DNA from: an uncultured Collinsella sp.
Lineage (GTDB): Bacteria > Actinomycetota > Coriobacteriia > Coriobacteriales > Coriobacteriaceae
Direction: 5' to 3'
DNA length: 64,000 bases
Assembly (NCBI GenBank): GCA_958412345.1
Contig: CATYSO010000010.1
Span: 29,335-93,334, forward strand
The translations under genes and the position numbers were made by a program. Positions 42,330 to 50,366 of this stretch are shown piece after piece; position 1 is the first letter of the stretch, and every line of letters starts with the position of its first letter. The notes under the pieces were generated by a model, which did not search any database, was not told where the DNA came from, and was given only the letters and a program-made list of their open reading frames with translations.

Positions 42330-43637
42330 ATGAGCAAGACAATAGTTAAGCCCACGCTATCGCTGGGCAACCACATCTATCTGTATCGTCTGCTGCGTGA
42401 TGTGATTGGGTGCGGCAAGCAAACGTTTATGACGCAGGTCGAGGAGGCGCTCGCTGCTGGTGACATGGCCGCTTATGACCTGGGCTTCGAGTCCACGCGC
42501 GAGCTGCTCGAGGAGCTCGACGACTGCATAAGGCTGACCGTCTTTAAGGGCGGTCGCCTGTATGCCACGCTCATCGCCAACGAGGCCTGGGATGCCGCCC
42601 TTGCCAAGGGCGAGGACAAGCCCAAGGCTGCCAAGGGTGCCAAGCAGTCCTACAAAAAGAAAAAGCGCGGCGAGAAGGACCTCAAGGCCGTGCGCCCCAA
42701 GCACGTTAAGCGCGCCGAGCCCGAGCCCGTGGCCGAAGTCGCTCCGGAGCCCGAGCCCGAGGCAGAGATCGAAGTCGCTATTGAGGTAACGGCAGAAGCC
42801 GACACCGAAATCACCGCCACGACCGATCCCGAAGTCATATCCGAGCAGGAAGCCACTGCGGAGCTCAACGAAGCTCCCAAGTCGACAACCGAAGAAGCCG
42901 CTGACCAGCCCGAAACGCCTGCGTTCCAAAACAGCGATGTCTTTGGCGACGAGACCGAGGACGATCAGCCCGACGAGCCCGACGATCAAGGCGCTACCGA
43001 GTCGGCGCCGGAGCCCGAGACGCCGCAGCCCGCCATCTCGCTCACGGTCGTCTATGACCCCGAGAACGCAAACGCCGGCATCACCACCATGGCATCCACG
43101 CCCATCGAGGCAAAGTCGAGCGTCGAGAACGAGAACGCGACGCAGGTTGAGGTTGAAACTGCAGCTGCAGACGCGCCCGTCACCGTGAAGCCCGCAGATT
43201 CCACGATCAAGCCGGAAGCGACGCTGGAGCCCGCACCCGTCATCGAATCCGTGCCCGCCGCTGCTTGCGACCGAATTCCCGCACCGGCACCGGCTTCGGT
43301 ACCCGCAGCGGCCCCAACCCCCGCACCTGCAGCGCCCGCCATCCCCGAGGACTTCCCCGTCGATTTCGCAACCGAAGTCTTCTGCCCCGGCCCGCTTCTG
43401 CACCAGCTGTCGACCTATCTCCCCTACGGCGCCGACACGCTCGGCATCGTCGGCGAGTACTACTGGATTGCCCGCGAGCGCGGTACCATCGAGGCCGCGC
43501 GAAACCGCGCAAGCTTCCCCCTGCGCTACACGCAGGCCGGCGAGCGCCACGAAGTCACTGTGCGCATCCGCCACAACACCACCGGTGGCCTCGGTGCCGC
43601 CTGGGTCATCGACAAGGTCAACGCCCCGGCCGAGTGA
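42330..43637 (+). CDS. Unknown protein: possible OST-HTH/LOTUS-like N-domain, long acidic linker
   Basis: A 435-residue cytosolic protein in three parts. Residues about 8-90 (LGNHIYLYRLLRDVI, AAYDLGFESTRELLEELDDCIRLTVFKGGRLYATLI) recall the OST-HTH/LOTUS winged-helix pattern. A strongly basic patch follows (KQSYKKKKRGEKDLKAVRPKHVKR, about 100-125). Residues 126-350 are disordered and rich in Glu/Pro/Ala. A C-terminal domain of about 85 residues (EVFCPGPLLHQLSTYLPYGADTLGIVGEYYWIARERGT) is unrecognised. RNA or DNA binding is guessed from the basic patch and fold resemblance only. ATG 42330 has AGAGGAG upstream. Confidence 0.65.
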   Translation: MSKTIVKPTLSLGNHIYLYRLLRDVIGCGKQTFMTQVEEALAAGDMAAYDLGFESTRELLEELDDCIRLTVFKGGRLYATLIANEAWDAALAKGEDKPKAAKGAKQSYKKKKRGEKDLKAVRPKHVKRAEPEPVAEVAPEPEPEAEIEVAIEVTAEADTEITATTDPEVISEQEATAELNEAPKSTTEEAADQPETPAFQNSDVFGDETEDDQPDEPDDQGATESAPEPETPQPAISLTVVYDPENANAGITTMASTPIEAKSSVENENATQVEVETAAADAPVTVKPADSTIKPEATLEPAPVIESVPAAACDRIPAPAPASVPAAAPTPAPAAPAIPEDFPVDFATEVFCPGPLLHQLSTYLPYGADTLGIVGEYYWIARERGTIEAARNRASFPLRYTQAGERHEVTVRIRHNTTGGLGAAWVIDKVNAPAE

Positions 43638-43639
43638 CA

Positions 43640-43680
43640 AAACGGCCCTGGATAGCCATTTGACCATCCAGGGCCGTTTG
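43640..43680. terminator. Bidirectional intrinsic terminator
   Basis: A perfect 14 bp stem (43640-43653 with 43666-43679) between convergent genes, with TTT/AAA on each side. Confidence 0.88.
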
Positions 43681-43683
43681 AAA

Positions 43684-44085
43684 TCAGACCTTTTGGCTGT
43701 CATCAGCACATATAGACACCAGAGAAGCAAGCTCCTCCTCAAGTTGCGGAGCAAAATACCTAAAAGAAACTTGTGCTCCAATCGGTATCGACTCAATCAT
43801 ATTCGCAGCATTATCTGAAACACGGTACGATGCAGTTTCACCTGTCTTCAAATCCTCTATTGAGCAGACAGCGTCTTCAGCATCAATCGACCTAAGCACG
43901 CCTTTTCCTTGTAACATCACATCGGCATGCCCGCCAGCTATTTCTAATGAACCTGAGTCTGTCGCAGTCACTTCTCCGGAACCTCCGCGCGATATCTCTT
44001 CCTTTGTTGAACAGCCCACCAATGAAGCCATCAGCACCAAAGACAGAGCTAGACGAATCGCCCTACTTCGAAAAAGTCGTTCCAT
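43684..44085 (-). CDS. Small lipoprotein
   Basis: A 133-residue exported lipoprotein. The signal MERLFRSRAIRLALSLVLMASLVGCS has a lipobox (LVGC, Cys about 25), after which the chain is a short beta-rich domain (VLRSIDAEDAVCSIEDLKTGETASYRVSDN). It overlaps the upstream cysteine-peptidase-like gene by 23 nt, so they are translationally coupled. In-frame ATGs at 44112 and 44097 are alternatives. AT-richer than the genome average. It may be the inhibitor, anchor or chaperone of the upstream enzyme; this is inferred from coupling. Confidence 0.7.
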   Translation of the reverse strand: MERLFRSRAIRLALSLVLMASLVGCSTKEEISRGGSGEVTATDSGSLEIAGGHADVMLQGKGVLRSIDAEDAVCSIEDLKTGETASYRVSDNAANMIESIPIGAQVSFRYFAPQLEEELASLVSICADDSQKV

Positions 44086-45190
44086 AAGTCCACGCATAAT
44101 AGCTCTGATCATACTTCAGGAAGGATAAAGATGAATTCCAGCCGTCCGCTATGCCAATCATCTGCCTTGTCTCTCCAGTTTTCTTACCAGTAAGTGTGGC
44201 GTAAGCCTCCGCTGTTACAGAATGGGCTGATCCGTTGTACAAACTCGCATGTATAACATTCGGTCTATTAGAGTTAATCTCATTTTGAATGCTCGCGATA
44301 GCCGGAGAGGAGACAGTGCGGGCGATAAGAGTACTTCCTCTGCTTGCGCAGTAATTTGTAAACCCCGTTGCACAGGTTGATATCGGCGTTCCACCCAAAA
44401 CAACGCCGGGAACAGTCTGTTCTTCATCGGAAAGAGCATGGGTATTGGTGTAATTCCATATCTGCATATATTGCGAAGGGTCGCTATATAAATTGGCAAT
44501 GCCATACAGTTCCGCAACGTTCGAAAAAGCTGTCACCATACAAGCATAGTGGGCGGTAAGCCTCTTAATCTCGCTTTCATCATATGACATAAACTGAGAA
44601 ATGGAACGAAATCCAGATACTGTGTAATCCTGCATTTGAGTTGCGTAAATTACAACATCGTTCCAGCTTGAAGGTTTATTCGATAAAACGACAGGCCGTC
44701 CTTCTATGGAAACAGCCGGGATTGTTCTTCCGCAATTTGTTGTTATTGAACCGTCCAAAGATTGCACGCCGAATTCGAATGGATTGATCATTACGACTGG
44801 GTTATTGAAAGAATAAGACTCGACACCAAGATCTCCTCCCCGATCCATAGGGCTGACTAAGCCGTCTCCAAAACGATATCCCGTAAGTATTTCATCATCT
44901 GAAGCATCTAAAACCAAATAGCCCGCGGCTCTATTGGATGTCACAACCGGAACAATGTAACCAAGCGGGGACCCATCAACATCTACAAAAGGAATAGGGT
45001 CAGAAGGCGTATACGAATAGCCGAGGAGTCCCTTTATATATTTATCGGCAAGCTCTTGCGCAATTTCAGAAGTAAATTGTATCTGCTCACCATCAATATT
45101 GCCCGTCGAAGCAAAAACCTCTTTCGGACGTGCGGCTAAGGCGACAATTGAAGACGCGACAAGTTGCAGAAAACGACGACGCGAAAGCAT
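44063..45190 (-). CDS. Secreted papain-like cysteine peptidase candidate with Tat-type signal
   Basis: A 375-residue exported protein. The start LSRRRFLQLVASSIVALAA has a twin-arginine-like motif (S-R-R-R-F-L) and cleavage near VFAST. A propeptide-like beta region (about 50-150) is followed by a catalytic-looking part: Cys in HYACMVTAFSNVAELYG (about 217), His in NGSAHSVTAEAY (about 320) and Asn/Asp in IGIADGWNSS. This Cys-His-Asn order fits C39/C10-type papain folds. AT-rich relative to the chromosome and coupled to a lipoprotein gene, it looks horizontally acquired. Peptidase activity is an inference. Confidence 0.65.
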   Translation of the reverse strand: MLSRRRFLQLVASSIVALAARPKEVFASTGNIDGEQIQFTSEIAQELADKYIKGLLGYSYTPSDPIPFVDVDGSPLGYIVPVVTSNRAAGYLVLDASDDEILTGYRFGDGLVSPMDRGGDLGVESYSFNNPVVMINPFEFGVQSLDGSITTNCGRTIPAVSIEGRPVVLSNKPSSWNDVVIYATQMQDYTVSGFRSISQFMSYDESEIKRLTAHYACMVTAFSNVAELYGIANLYSDPSQYMQIWNYTNTHALSDEEQTVPGVVLGGTPISTCATGFTNYCASRGSTLIARTVSSPAIASIQNEINSNRPNVIHASLYNGSAHSVTAEAYATLTGKKTGETRQMIGIADGWNSSLSFLKYDQSYYAWTYGTTFSK

Positions 45191-45434
45191 ATGTTCTTCT
45201 TTCTAGAGAAGCGACTTATAAGGTACTCCTATTCTATAATCTTTTTTGTAACGTTACAGCACTGGTTATATTTCAATTCGATTTGCTTATGTCCTTGCAA
45301 CCCAATGCGTCTTTACGTTTTAAACGGAATTAGAAAATCACTCATAGCAAAAACGGGCTTTAATCCCAAAGAGATGACTTTGATTATGAATCAAACCAGC
45401 AGCCAGGGCATAGCTGCAGTGCAATTGCTACAAG

Positions 45435-45460
45435 AAAGGCCGCCCTTGGTGGCGGCCTTT
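45435..45460 (-). terminator. Terminator of ettA
   Basis: A perfect 10 bp stem (45435-45444 with 45451-45460); on the minus strand TTTCTTG follows. The stretch 45205-45434 upstream is AT-rich, with no ORF I would support. Confidence 0.85.
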
Positions 45461-45470
45461 CTACTTGCTA

Positions 45471-47150
45471 CTAGTCGCGCGTCAACTTCCTATGAATACG
45501 ATGCGGCTGGGCTGCGTCCTCGCCCAGACGCTCGATGCGGTTGGCCTGGTATGCCTCGAAGTTGCCCTCGAACCAATACCAGTTGCCCGGGTTCTCGTCG
45601 GTGCCTTCCCATGCCAGGATGTGCGTGGCGACGCGGTCCAGGAACATACGGTCGTGGCTGATGACCACCGAGCAGCCCGGGAACTCGAGCAGTGCGGCCT
45701 CGAGAGAGGACAGTGTCTCAACGTCCAGGTCGTTGGTAGGCTCGTCGAGCAGCAGCAAGTTGCCGCCCTGCTTGAGCGTAAGCGCCAGGTTCAGGCGGTT
45801 GCGCTCGCCGCCGGAGAGCACACCGGCGCGCTTCTGCTGGTCCTGGCCTTTAAAGCCAAAGCTTGCCACATACGCGCGGCTGGGGACCTCGGTCTCGCCG
45901 ACCATCATGTGGTCCAGGCCGTCCGAGACGACCTCCCACAGGTTCTTGTCGGGGTCGATGCCGGAACGGTTCTGGTCGACGTAGGAGATCTTGACGGTCT
46001 CGCCCACCTCGAGCTCGCCCGAGGTCAGCGGCTCCAGGCCCACAATCGTCTTAAACAGCGTGGTCTTACCGACACCGTTGGGGCCGATGACGCCCACGAT
46101 GCCGTTGCGCGGCAGGGTGAACGAAAGGTCATCGATGAGCACGCGGCCATCGAACTCCTTGTGCAGGTGATGAGCCTCGAGCACCTTGTTGCCCAAACAC
46201 GGGCCCACAGGAATGCGGATGTCGGTCCAGTCGAGCTTCTGGCTTGCGCGAGCCTCGGCCTCCATCTCCTCGTAGCGAGCCAGACGGGCCTTGTTCTTTG
46301 CCTGGCGGGCCTTGGGCGAGCTGCGTACCCACTCGAGCTCGGCCTCCATGCGCTTGGCGAGCTTGGCGTCGCGGTTACCCTGCGCCTCGATACGCGCGGC
46401 CTTGGTCTCCAGATACGTGGAGTAGTTGCCCTTGTAGGGATAGAGGTGACCGCGGTCGACCTCGCAGATCCACTCGGCAACGTTATCCAGGAAGTAGCGA
46501 TCGTGCGTGACGGCAAGCACCGCGCCCTGGTAGTTGTGCAGGAAGTGCTCGAGCCACAGGATCGACTCGGCGTCCAGGTGGTTCGTGGGCTCGTCGAGCA
46601 GCAGCAGGTCGGGAGCCTCGAGCAGCAGCTTGCACAGGGCCACGCGGCGGCGCTCGCCGCCGGAAAGCACGTTGACCGGCATGTCGGAATCGGGCAGCTG
46701 CAGGGCGTCCATGGCCTGGCCGAGCTTGGAATCGATATCCCAGCCATCGGCGGCGTCAATCTCGTCCTGGAGCTTGCCCATCTCGGCCATGAGGGCGTCC
46801 ATGTCGCAATCCGGGTCGCACATCTCCTCGCCGATCTTGTTGAAGCGATCGACCTTGGCGATCATGTCGCCAAACGCCATACGCACGTTCTCGATAACGG
46901 TCTTGTCGTCATCGAGCGGCGGCTCCTGCTGCAGGATGCCCACGGTGTAGCCAGGGGTGAGCCTGGCATCGCCGTTGGAGACCTCCTCGATACCGGCCAT
47001 GATCTTGAGCAGGGTCGACTTGCCCATGCCGTTGGGGCCCACGACGCCGATCTTGGCACCGGGATAGAAGCTCAAGGTCACATCGTCAAGGATTACCTTG
47101 TCGCCATGAGCCTTGCGAGCCTGATACATCTGGTAGATAAACTCCGCCAT
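45471..47150 (-). CDS. ettA: Energy-dependent translational throttle protein EttA (ABC-F)
   Basis: A 559-residue soluble ABC-F ATPase that binds the ribosomal E site and gates entry into elongation according to ATP/ADP. NBD1: GPNGMGKSTLLKI, LSGGERRRVALC, LLLLDEPTNHLD. A charged linker arm follows (about 240-300, RIEAQGNRDAKLAKRMEAELEW). NBD2: GPNGVGKTTLFK, LSGGERNRLNLA, LLLLDEPTNDLD. The start MAEFIYQMYQARKAHGDKVIL is the EttA N-terminus, and the length is normal. Monocistronic with its own terminator. Confidence 0.95.
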   Translation of the reverse strand: MAEFIYQMYQARKAHGDKVILDDVTLSFYPGAKIGVVGPNGMGKSTLLKIMAGIEEVSNGDARLTPGYTVGILQQEPPLDDDKTVIENVRMAFGDMIAKVDRFNKIGEEMCDPDCDMDALMAEMGKLQDEIDAADGWDIDSKLGQAMDALQLPDSDMPVNVLSGGERRRVALCKLLLEAPDLLLLDEPTNHLDAESILWLEHFLHNYQGAVLAVTHDRYFLDNVAEWICEVDRGHLYPYKGNYSTYLETKAARIEAQGNRDAKLAKRMEAELEWVRSSPKARQAKNKARLARYEEMEAEARASQKLDWTDIRIPVGPCLGNKVLEAHHLHKEFDGRVLIDDLSFTLPRNGIVGVIGPNGVGKTTLFKTIVGLEPLTSGELEVGETVKISYVDQNRSGIDPDKNLWEVVSDGLDHMMVGETEVPSRAYVASFGFKGQDQQKRAGVLSGGERNRLNLALTLKQGGNLLLLDEPTNDLDVETLSSLEAALLEFPGCSVVISHDRMFLDRVATHILAWEGTDENPGNWYWFEGNFEAYQANRIERLGEDAAQPHRIHRKLTRD

Positions 47151-47241
47151 TTGCCTGTTTTATCCTTTCTACCTGCTGTTTCCCTATTCTTGATTCGCTT
47201 TAGTGGAAACGAAATGAGGAAACCAGCTCTGAAACTTAACG

Positions 47242-47270
47242 AAAAAGGGGCATGGTTGCCCACACCCCCT
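47242..47270 (-). terminator. Terminator of sdpI-like gene
   Basis: A GGGG/CCCC-closed hairpin with partial inner pairing, followed on the minus strand by TTTTTCG. It lies about 65 nt past the stop at 47335. Confidence 0.6.
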
Positions 47271-47334
47271 AATACTACCTGGGAAAAGTCCCTCGGAACA
47301 TGCTATGAACTGCGTACGCTAGTTTTCCGCAACC

Positions 47335-48039
47335 TTAGCGAACGGCTCGCTGCGATTTGCGCCACAGCAGATACGAATAGACGTAGGCAGCTCCAGCTGA
47401 ACCAAACGCCAGCATCGCAATCACCGCGGCGACGACTTCACTCGAAAGCACGCTTCCCGCCACGCCCATCACAATCAGGCCAACACCCAGCACCATAAAG
47501 CAGGCACCGCCAAAGCGCTGCGTACGGCGCCAGTTCTCGGGATCGGCAAGCGCCCAGGGCGTCTTGATACCGAGCGTATAGTTCTGCTTCACACGCGGCA
47601 AGTAGTTGCCTACGCCGATGAACAGCAAACCGACAACACCGGAAATTAGCACGTTAACCGAACCGACCGCCGGCACCACGCCCCAGACCGTAAGCTCTCC
47701 CAGCCAGCTTATGGCGCACATGAACAAGGTGAAGGCGATTACGAAGCCCTGATAGAACTTGCCCGAGGTCCGATACGCCTCGCCTTTGGGATCGATGCGC
47801 GGCACCACGCAGAACATTGCGAGAAGCGCCAGAGGCAGCACGCCGAGCGCGGAGGCCATCCAGCTAGGACCCCAACCGTCGACAGCGCCGTTCGCGCCCC
47901 AGTGCGTGGGAATCTGCGCAGGCAGGCTCGGCATCACCATGAGGTGCGCTACGACATTGGCGACGCACAGAGCGACCAGCGCAATCCACACGCGCGACGA
48001 TACCCCCGTGGGGTGAATGCCCTTGTTTTCGTTATTCAT
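47335..48039 (-). CDS. sdpI: SdpI-family membrane protein with DUF1648
   Basis: A 234-residue, six-helix membrane protein. The DUF1648 signature LPAQIPTHWGANGAVDGWG lies after the first helix (about 35-55), and the SdpI signature NYLPRVKQNYTLGIKTPWALADPENWRRTQRFGG at about 150-185. In Bacillus, SdpI gives immunity to the SdpC killing factor and holds the repressor SdpR. It is cotranscribed with and overlaps (8 nt) the ArsR-type gene, the sdpRI arrangement. No sdpABC toxin genes are in the window. ATG 48039 has AAGGTG upstream. Confidence 0.88.
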   Translation of the reverse strand: MNNENKGIHPTGVSSRVWIALVALCVANVVAHLMVMPSLPAQIPTHWGANGAVDGWGPSWMASALGVLPLALLAMFCVVPRIDPKGEAYRTSGKFYQGFVIAFTLFMCAISWLGELTVWGVVPAVGSVNVLISGVVGLLFIGVGNYLPRVKQNYTLGIKTPWALADPENWRRTQRFGGACFMVLGVGLIVMGVAGSVLSSEVVAAVIAMLAFGSAGAAYVYSYLLWRKSQRAVR

Positions 48040-48310
48040 CCTTATCACCTTCCGTGTTTGTAAAGCCCATAAACCAGCCAATCAAATCCTGCATGACGGT
48101 GGTGTTTAAGCTGTATACGATGTTTTGGCCATGGCGCTCGTCGGTCACCAACCCGGCGTTTTTGAGCGTCGCCAAGTGATGGCTCAATGACGGCTTGCTG
48201 ATGTCAAAATGCTCGGCAAGCTCCCCGGCCGTACAATTGCCCTCGCGCAGCAGTTCCAAAATGCGCCGCCGCGTAGGGTCGGCCAGCGCTTTAAAACCCT
48301 CTCCCGGCAT
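48032..48310 (-). CDS. sdpR: ArsR-family repressor, SdpR-like
   Basis: A 92-residue winged-helix repressor without metal-binding Cys pairs: FKALADPTRRRILELLREGNCTAGELAEHFDISKPSLSHHLATLKNAGLVTDERHGQNIVYSLN. This matches SdpR-type autorepressors that are sequestered by SdpI at the membrane. ATG 48310 with GGGAGG is chosen; the frame is open 6 codons further. It overlaps sdpI. Confidence 0.9.
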   Translation of the reverse strand: MPGEGFKALADPTRRRILELLREGNCTAGELAEHFDISKPSLSHHLATLKNAGLVTDERHGQNIVYSLNTTVMQDLIGWFMGFTNTEGDKDE

Positions 48311-48419
48311 AGAACCTCCCTTCACCACTTCTCACGATGCGCACACTATACTCGTTATTTGGATGTTTGTCTAATTATCTAATTTAATCGAAACTATAGA
48401 ACATTCGTTCGCGTTTAGT

Positions 48420-48656
48420 TACAATAGAAGCCAGAAGCAGATGGGCCAGCTCCCCTCTACCAGAGAAGGAGATGGACTATGAGTATTGACGATGTCCTGA
48501 CGTTGTTATTGCTTGTAATCGCGGCTGTGGAGCTCGGCATCCACATTGGAGGTCGAATGAAATAGCCGCCCCCGCGTAATGCGAAGACGGCCACTTCTCA
48601 CGCCATAAACGTGTTTCGGAGTTGGCTAACCCGCTGCAACGGGTGCCATCTGCTTC
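48420..48656 (+). ncRNA. Candidate type I toxin-like transcript unit
   Basis: A -10 TACAAT at 48420-48425 would start RNA near 48432. From 48434 to 48444 the RNA carries an 11 nt word (GAAGCAGATGG), exactly complementary to 48646-48656 (CCATCTGCTTC), 86 nt after the small ORF's stop. A 5'-end/3'-end long-distance helix of this sort is characteristic of type I toxin mRNAs. A small ACCCG/CGGGT hairpin (48629-48645) precedes the 3' word. No antisense promoter was found by eye. Confidence 0.4.
48479..48565 (+). CDS. 28-aa hydrophobic peptide, holin-like/type I toxin-like
   Basis: ATG 48479-48481 with AAGGAG 8 nt upstream; stop TAG 48563-48565. The peptide is a short acidic start (MSIDDV), one hydrophobic span (LTLLLLVIAAVELGIHI) and a basic end (GGRMK). 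The pattern recalls short 'putative holin-like toxin' peptides of Gram-positive bacteria. It stands alone between sdpR (divergent) and tcdA, inside the candidate long-range stem at 48434-48656. Confidence 0.55.
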   Translation: MSIDDVLTLLLLVIAAVELGIHIGGRMK

Positions 48657-48772
48657 ATCTTATGCGAATCACTGCCTCATTTCAACAAGCCCCTAGGGCT
48701 CAAATGGAATCGCGATAATACCTATAATGGCGATAGCTAAAACACGATTCGCTTCCCCATCGGAGGATGTCT

Positions 48773-49564
48773 ATGACCGAAACTGCTGCACTCGTCGAGA
48801 CACGCGACACCAAGCTCGAAATCATCATGGGCCGCGAGGCACTCGACAAGCTCGCCGATGCCACGGTGCTGGTACTCGGCTGCGGAGGTGTGGGCTCCAA
48901 CTGCTGCGAGGCACTTGCCCGTGGCGACATTGGTCATTTCGTCATTCTGGACAAGGACACCATCGCGCCCAGCAATATCAATCGCCAGGCAATCGCCTTT
49001 CATAGCACCGTCGGCAAGCGCAAGGTGGACGTGATGGAAGCCATGATTGGTGATATCAATCCCGCCGCCACCGTTATCAAGCGCACCGAATACCTGTTGA
49101 GCGACAACATCGACGAGTTCTTTGCGAGCGTTTTTGAGCAGACGGGCGGCAAGCTCGACTACGTCATTGATGCCATTGACACGATTTCGGCAAAGCTTGC
49201 CATTGCCAAGTACGCCCAAGACCACGGTATTCGCCTAGTGAGTTCCATGGGCGGGGCCAACAAGCTGCACCCCGAGTGCCTGCGTTTTGCAGACATCTTC
49301 GAAACGGTTCGCGATCCCATGAGCCGCATCATGCGCAAAGAGTGCAAAAAACGTGGCATCAAAAGCCTACACGTGCTGTTTAGCTGCGAAGAGTCGGTAA
49401 AGACCCAGCCGCGCGACCCCTCAAACATTCATGAGCGCACCGAGCTGGGAACCGCCAGTTTTATGCCGCCCATCATGGGTCAGATGATTGCGGGCGAGGT
49501 CATTCGCCAGATTAGTGGGCGTGGCACCGAGCGCGTACGCGCCGACGGCCAGCGCCTGGACTAG
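48773..49564 (+). CDS. tcdA: tRNA threonylcarbamoyladenosine dehydratase (TcdA, ThiF/E1-like)
   Basis: A 263-residue E1-superfamily enzyme that cyclises t6A37 of tRNA to ct6A using ATP. Nucleotide loop VLVLGCGGVGSNCCEALARGDIG, then LDKDTIAPSNINRQ (conserved Asp and Arg), VIDAIDTISAKLAI and the C-terminal ELGTASFMPPIMGQMIAG. ATG 48773 with GGAGG at 6 nt spacing is preferred; ATG 48767 abuts the SD. A -10 TATAAT lies at 48723-48728. tatD follows after 14 nt in the same operon. Confidence 0.92.
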   Translation: MTETAALVETRDTKLEIIMGREALDKLADATVLVLGCGGVGSNCCEALARGDIGHFVILDKDTIAPSNINRQAIAFHSTVGKRKVDVMEAMIGDINPAATVIKRTEYLLSDNIDEFFASVFEQTGGKLDYVIDAIDTISAKLAIAKYAQDHGIRLVSSMGGANKLHPECLRFADIFETVRDPMSRIMRKECKKRGIKSLHVLFSCEESVKTQPRDPSNIHERTELGTASFMPPIMGQMIAGEVIRQISGRGTERVRADGQRLD

Positions 49565-49578
49565 CAAGGCACACCGCG

Positions 49579-50361
49579 ATGGAGTTACAGCTCTTTGACG
49601 CCCATTGCCATTTGGATATGATGGGCCGCCCAGAAACCGTAGCCAGCGAAGCCGCCGCGATGGGGCTGGGTTGCTTTGACTGCGGCGTTGACCCTCGTGA
49701 CTTCGCCGTGGCAAAAAAGTATGTCAGTCGCTACCCAAATATCATCGCGGGCGTCGGACTCCACCCTTGGTGGATCGCCGACGGCCGATGCGGAACTGCC
49801 GAGGTTGACCTGCTCTGCGAACTCGCTACTCAAGAACGTTATATCGGCGAGGTCGGACTCGACTTCTCACCGCGCTTCGCCGGAACCGAGGGGCTCCAGA
49901 CGCAGACATTTGAACGGCTTTGCCAGACGTTATCGCAACACTCGATCCCCAGGCGCGCGCTATCCATCCATGCCGTTCGCTCGGCAGAAACCGTATTGGA
50001 TATCCTGGAGACGAACAGCCTTTTTAACAACAGCCCCGACTCCCCCGCCATCATCTTTCACTGGTTTAGCGGTACCTCGGACGAACTCAACCGAGCTCGC
50101 AACGTAGGCTGCTATTTTTCCATCAACGAGCGCATGCTTGCCACCAAGCGTGGACGCGAATACGCCCGACAGATTCCACTCGACCGTTTGTTACTCGAAA
50201 CCGATGCGCCGACCGAAGAAAATGAGTACACGACAGCGCAGTCACTCGTCGAATCGCTCACAAGCGTCTCCGAAAGCATCGCCGAGCTCAAATACCGCGA
50301 TGCAAGGCACATCGAGTCGGCTGTTTTGGCAAATTCACGCTCCATTTTTGGCTTCCGCTGA
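49579..50361 (+). CDS. TatD-family metal-dependent hydrolase
   Basis: A 260-residue TIM-barrel hydrolase of the TatD DNase family. Metal ligands: FDAHCHLD near the N-terminus, GEVGLDFS (Glu), SIHAVRS, FHWFSG and LLLETDAP. Slightly divergent from canonical TatD, as the loop FSPRFAGTEG replaces the usual YRxxS. Likely a 3'-5' exonuclease or a housekeeping phosphoesterase. It starts 14 nt after tcdA and is translationally linked to it. Confidence 0.87.
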   Translation: MELQLFDAHCHLDMMGRPETVASEAAAMGLGCFDCGVDPRDFAVAKKYVSRYPNIIAGVGLHPWWIADGRCGTAEVDLLCELATQERYIGEVGLDFSPRFAGTEGLQTQTFERLCQTLSQHSIPRRALSIHAVRSAETVLDILETNSLFNNSPDSPAIIFHWFSGTSDELNRARNVGCYFSINERMLATKRGREYARQIPLDRLLLETDAPTEENEYTTAQSLVESLTSVSESIAELKYRDARHIESAVLANSRSIFGFR

Positions 50362-50366
50362 CCCTA

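Noticed and set aside
42357..43796. 479-codon minus-strand frame opposite the 42330-43637 gene
   Set aside because: Gly/Leu/Arg-rich shadow of the Ala/Glu/Pro-rich linker; the plus-strand gene has a good SD and an ordered N-domain.
45465..47498. Long plus-strand frame (677 codons) opposite ettA
   Set aside because: It is the antisense shadow of a clearly conserved ABC-F gene in GC-rich codons; no SD and no recognisable domain.
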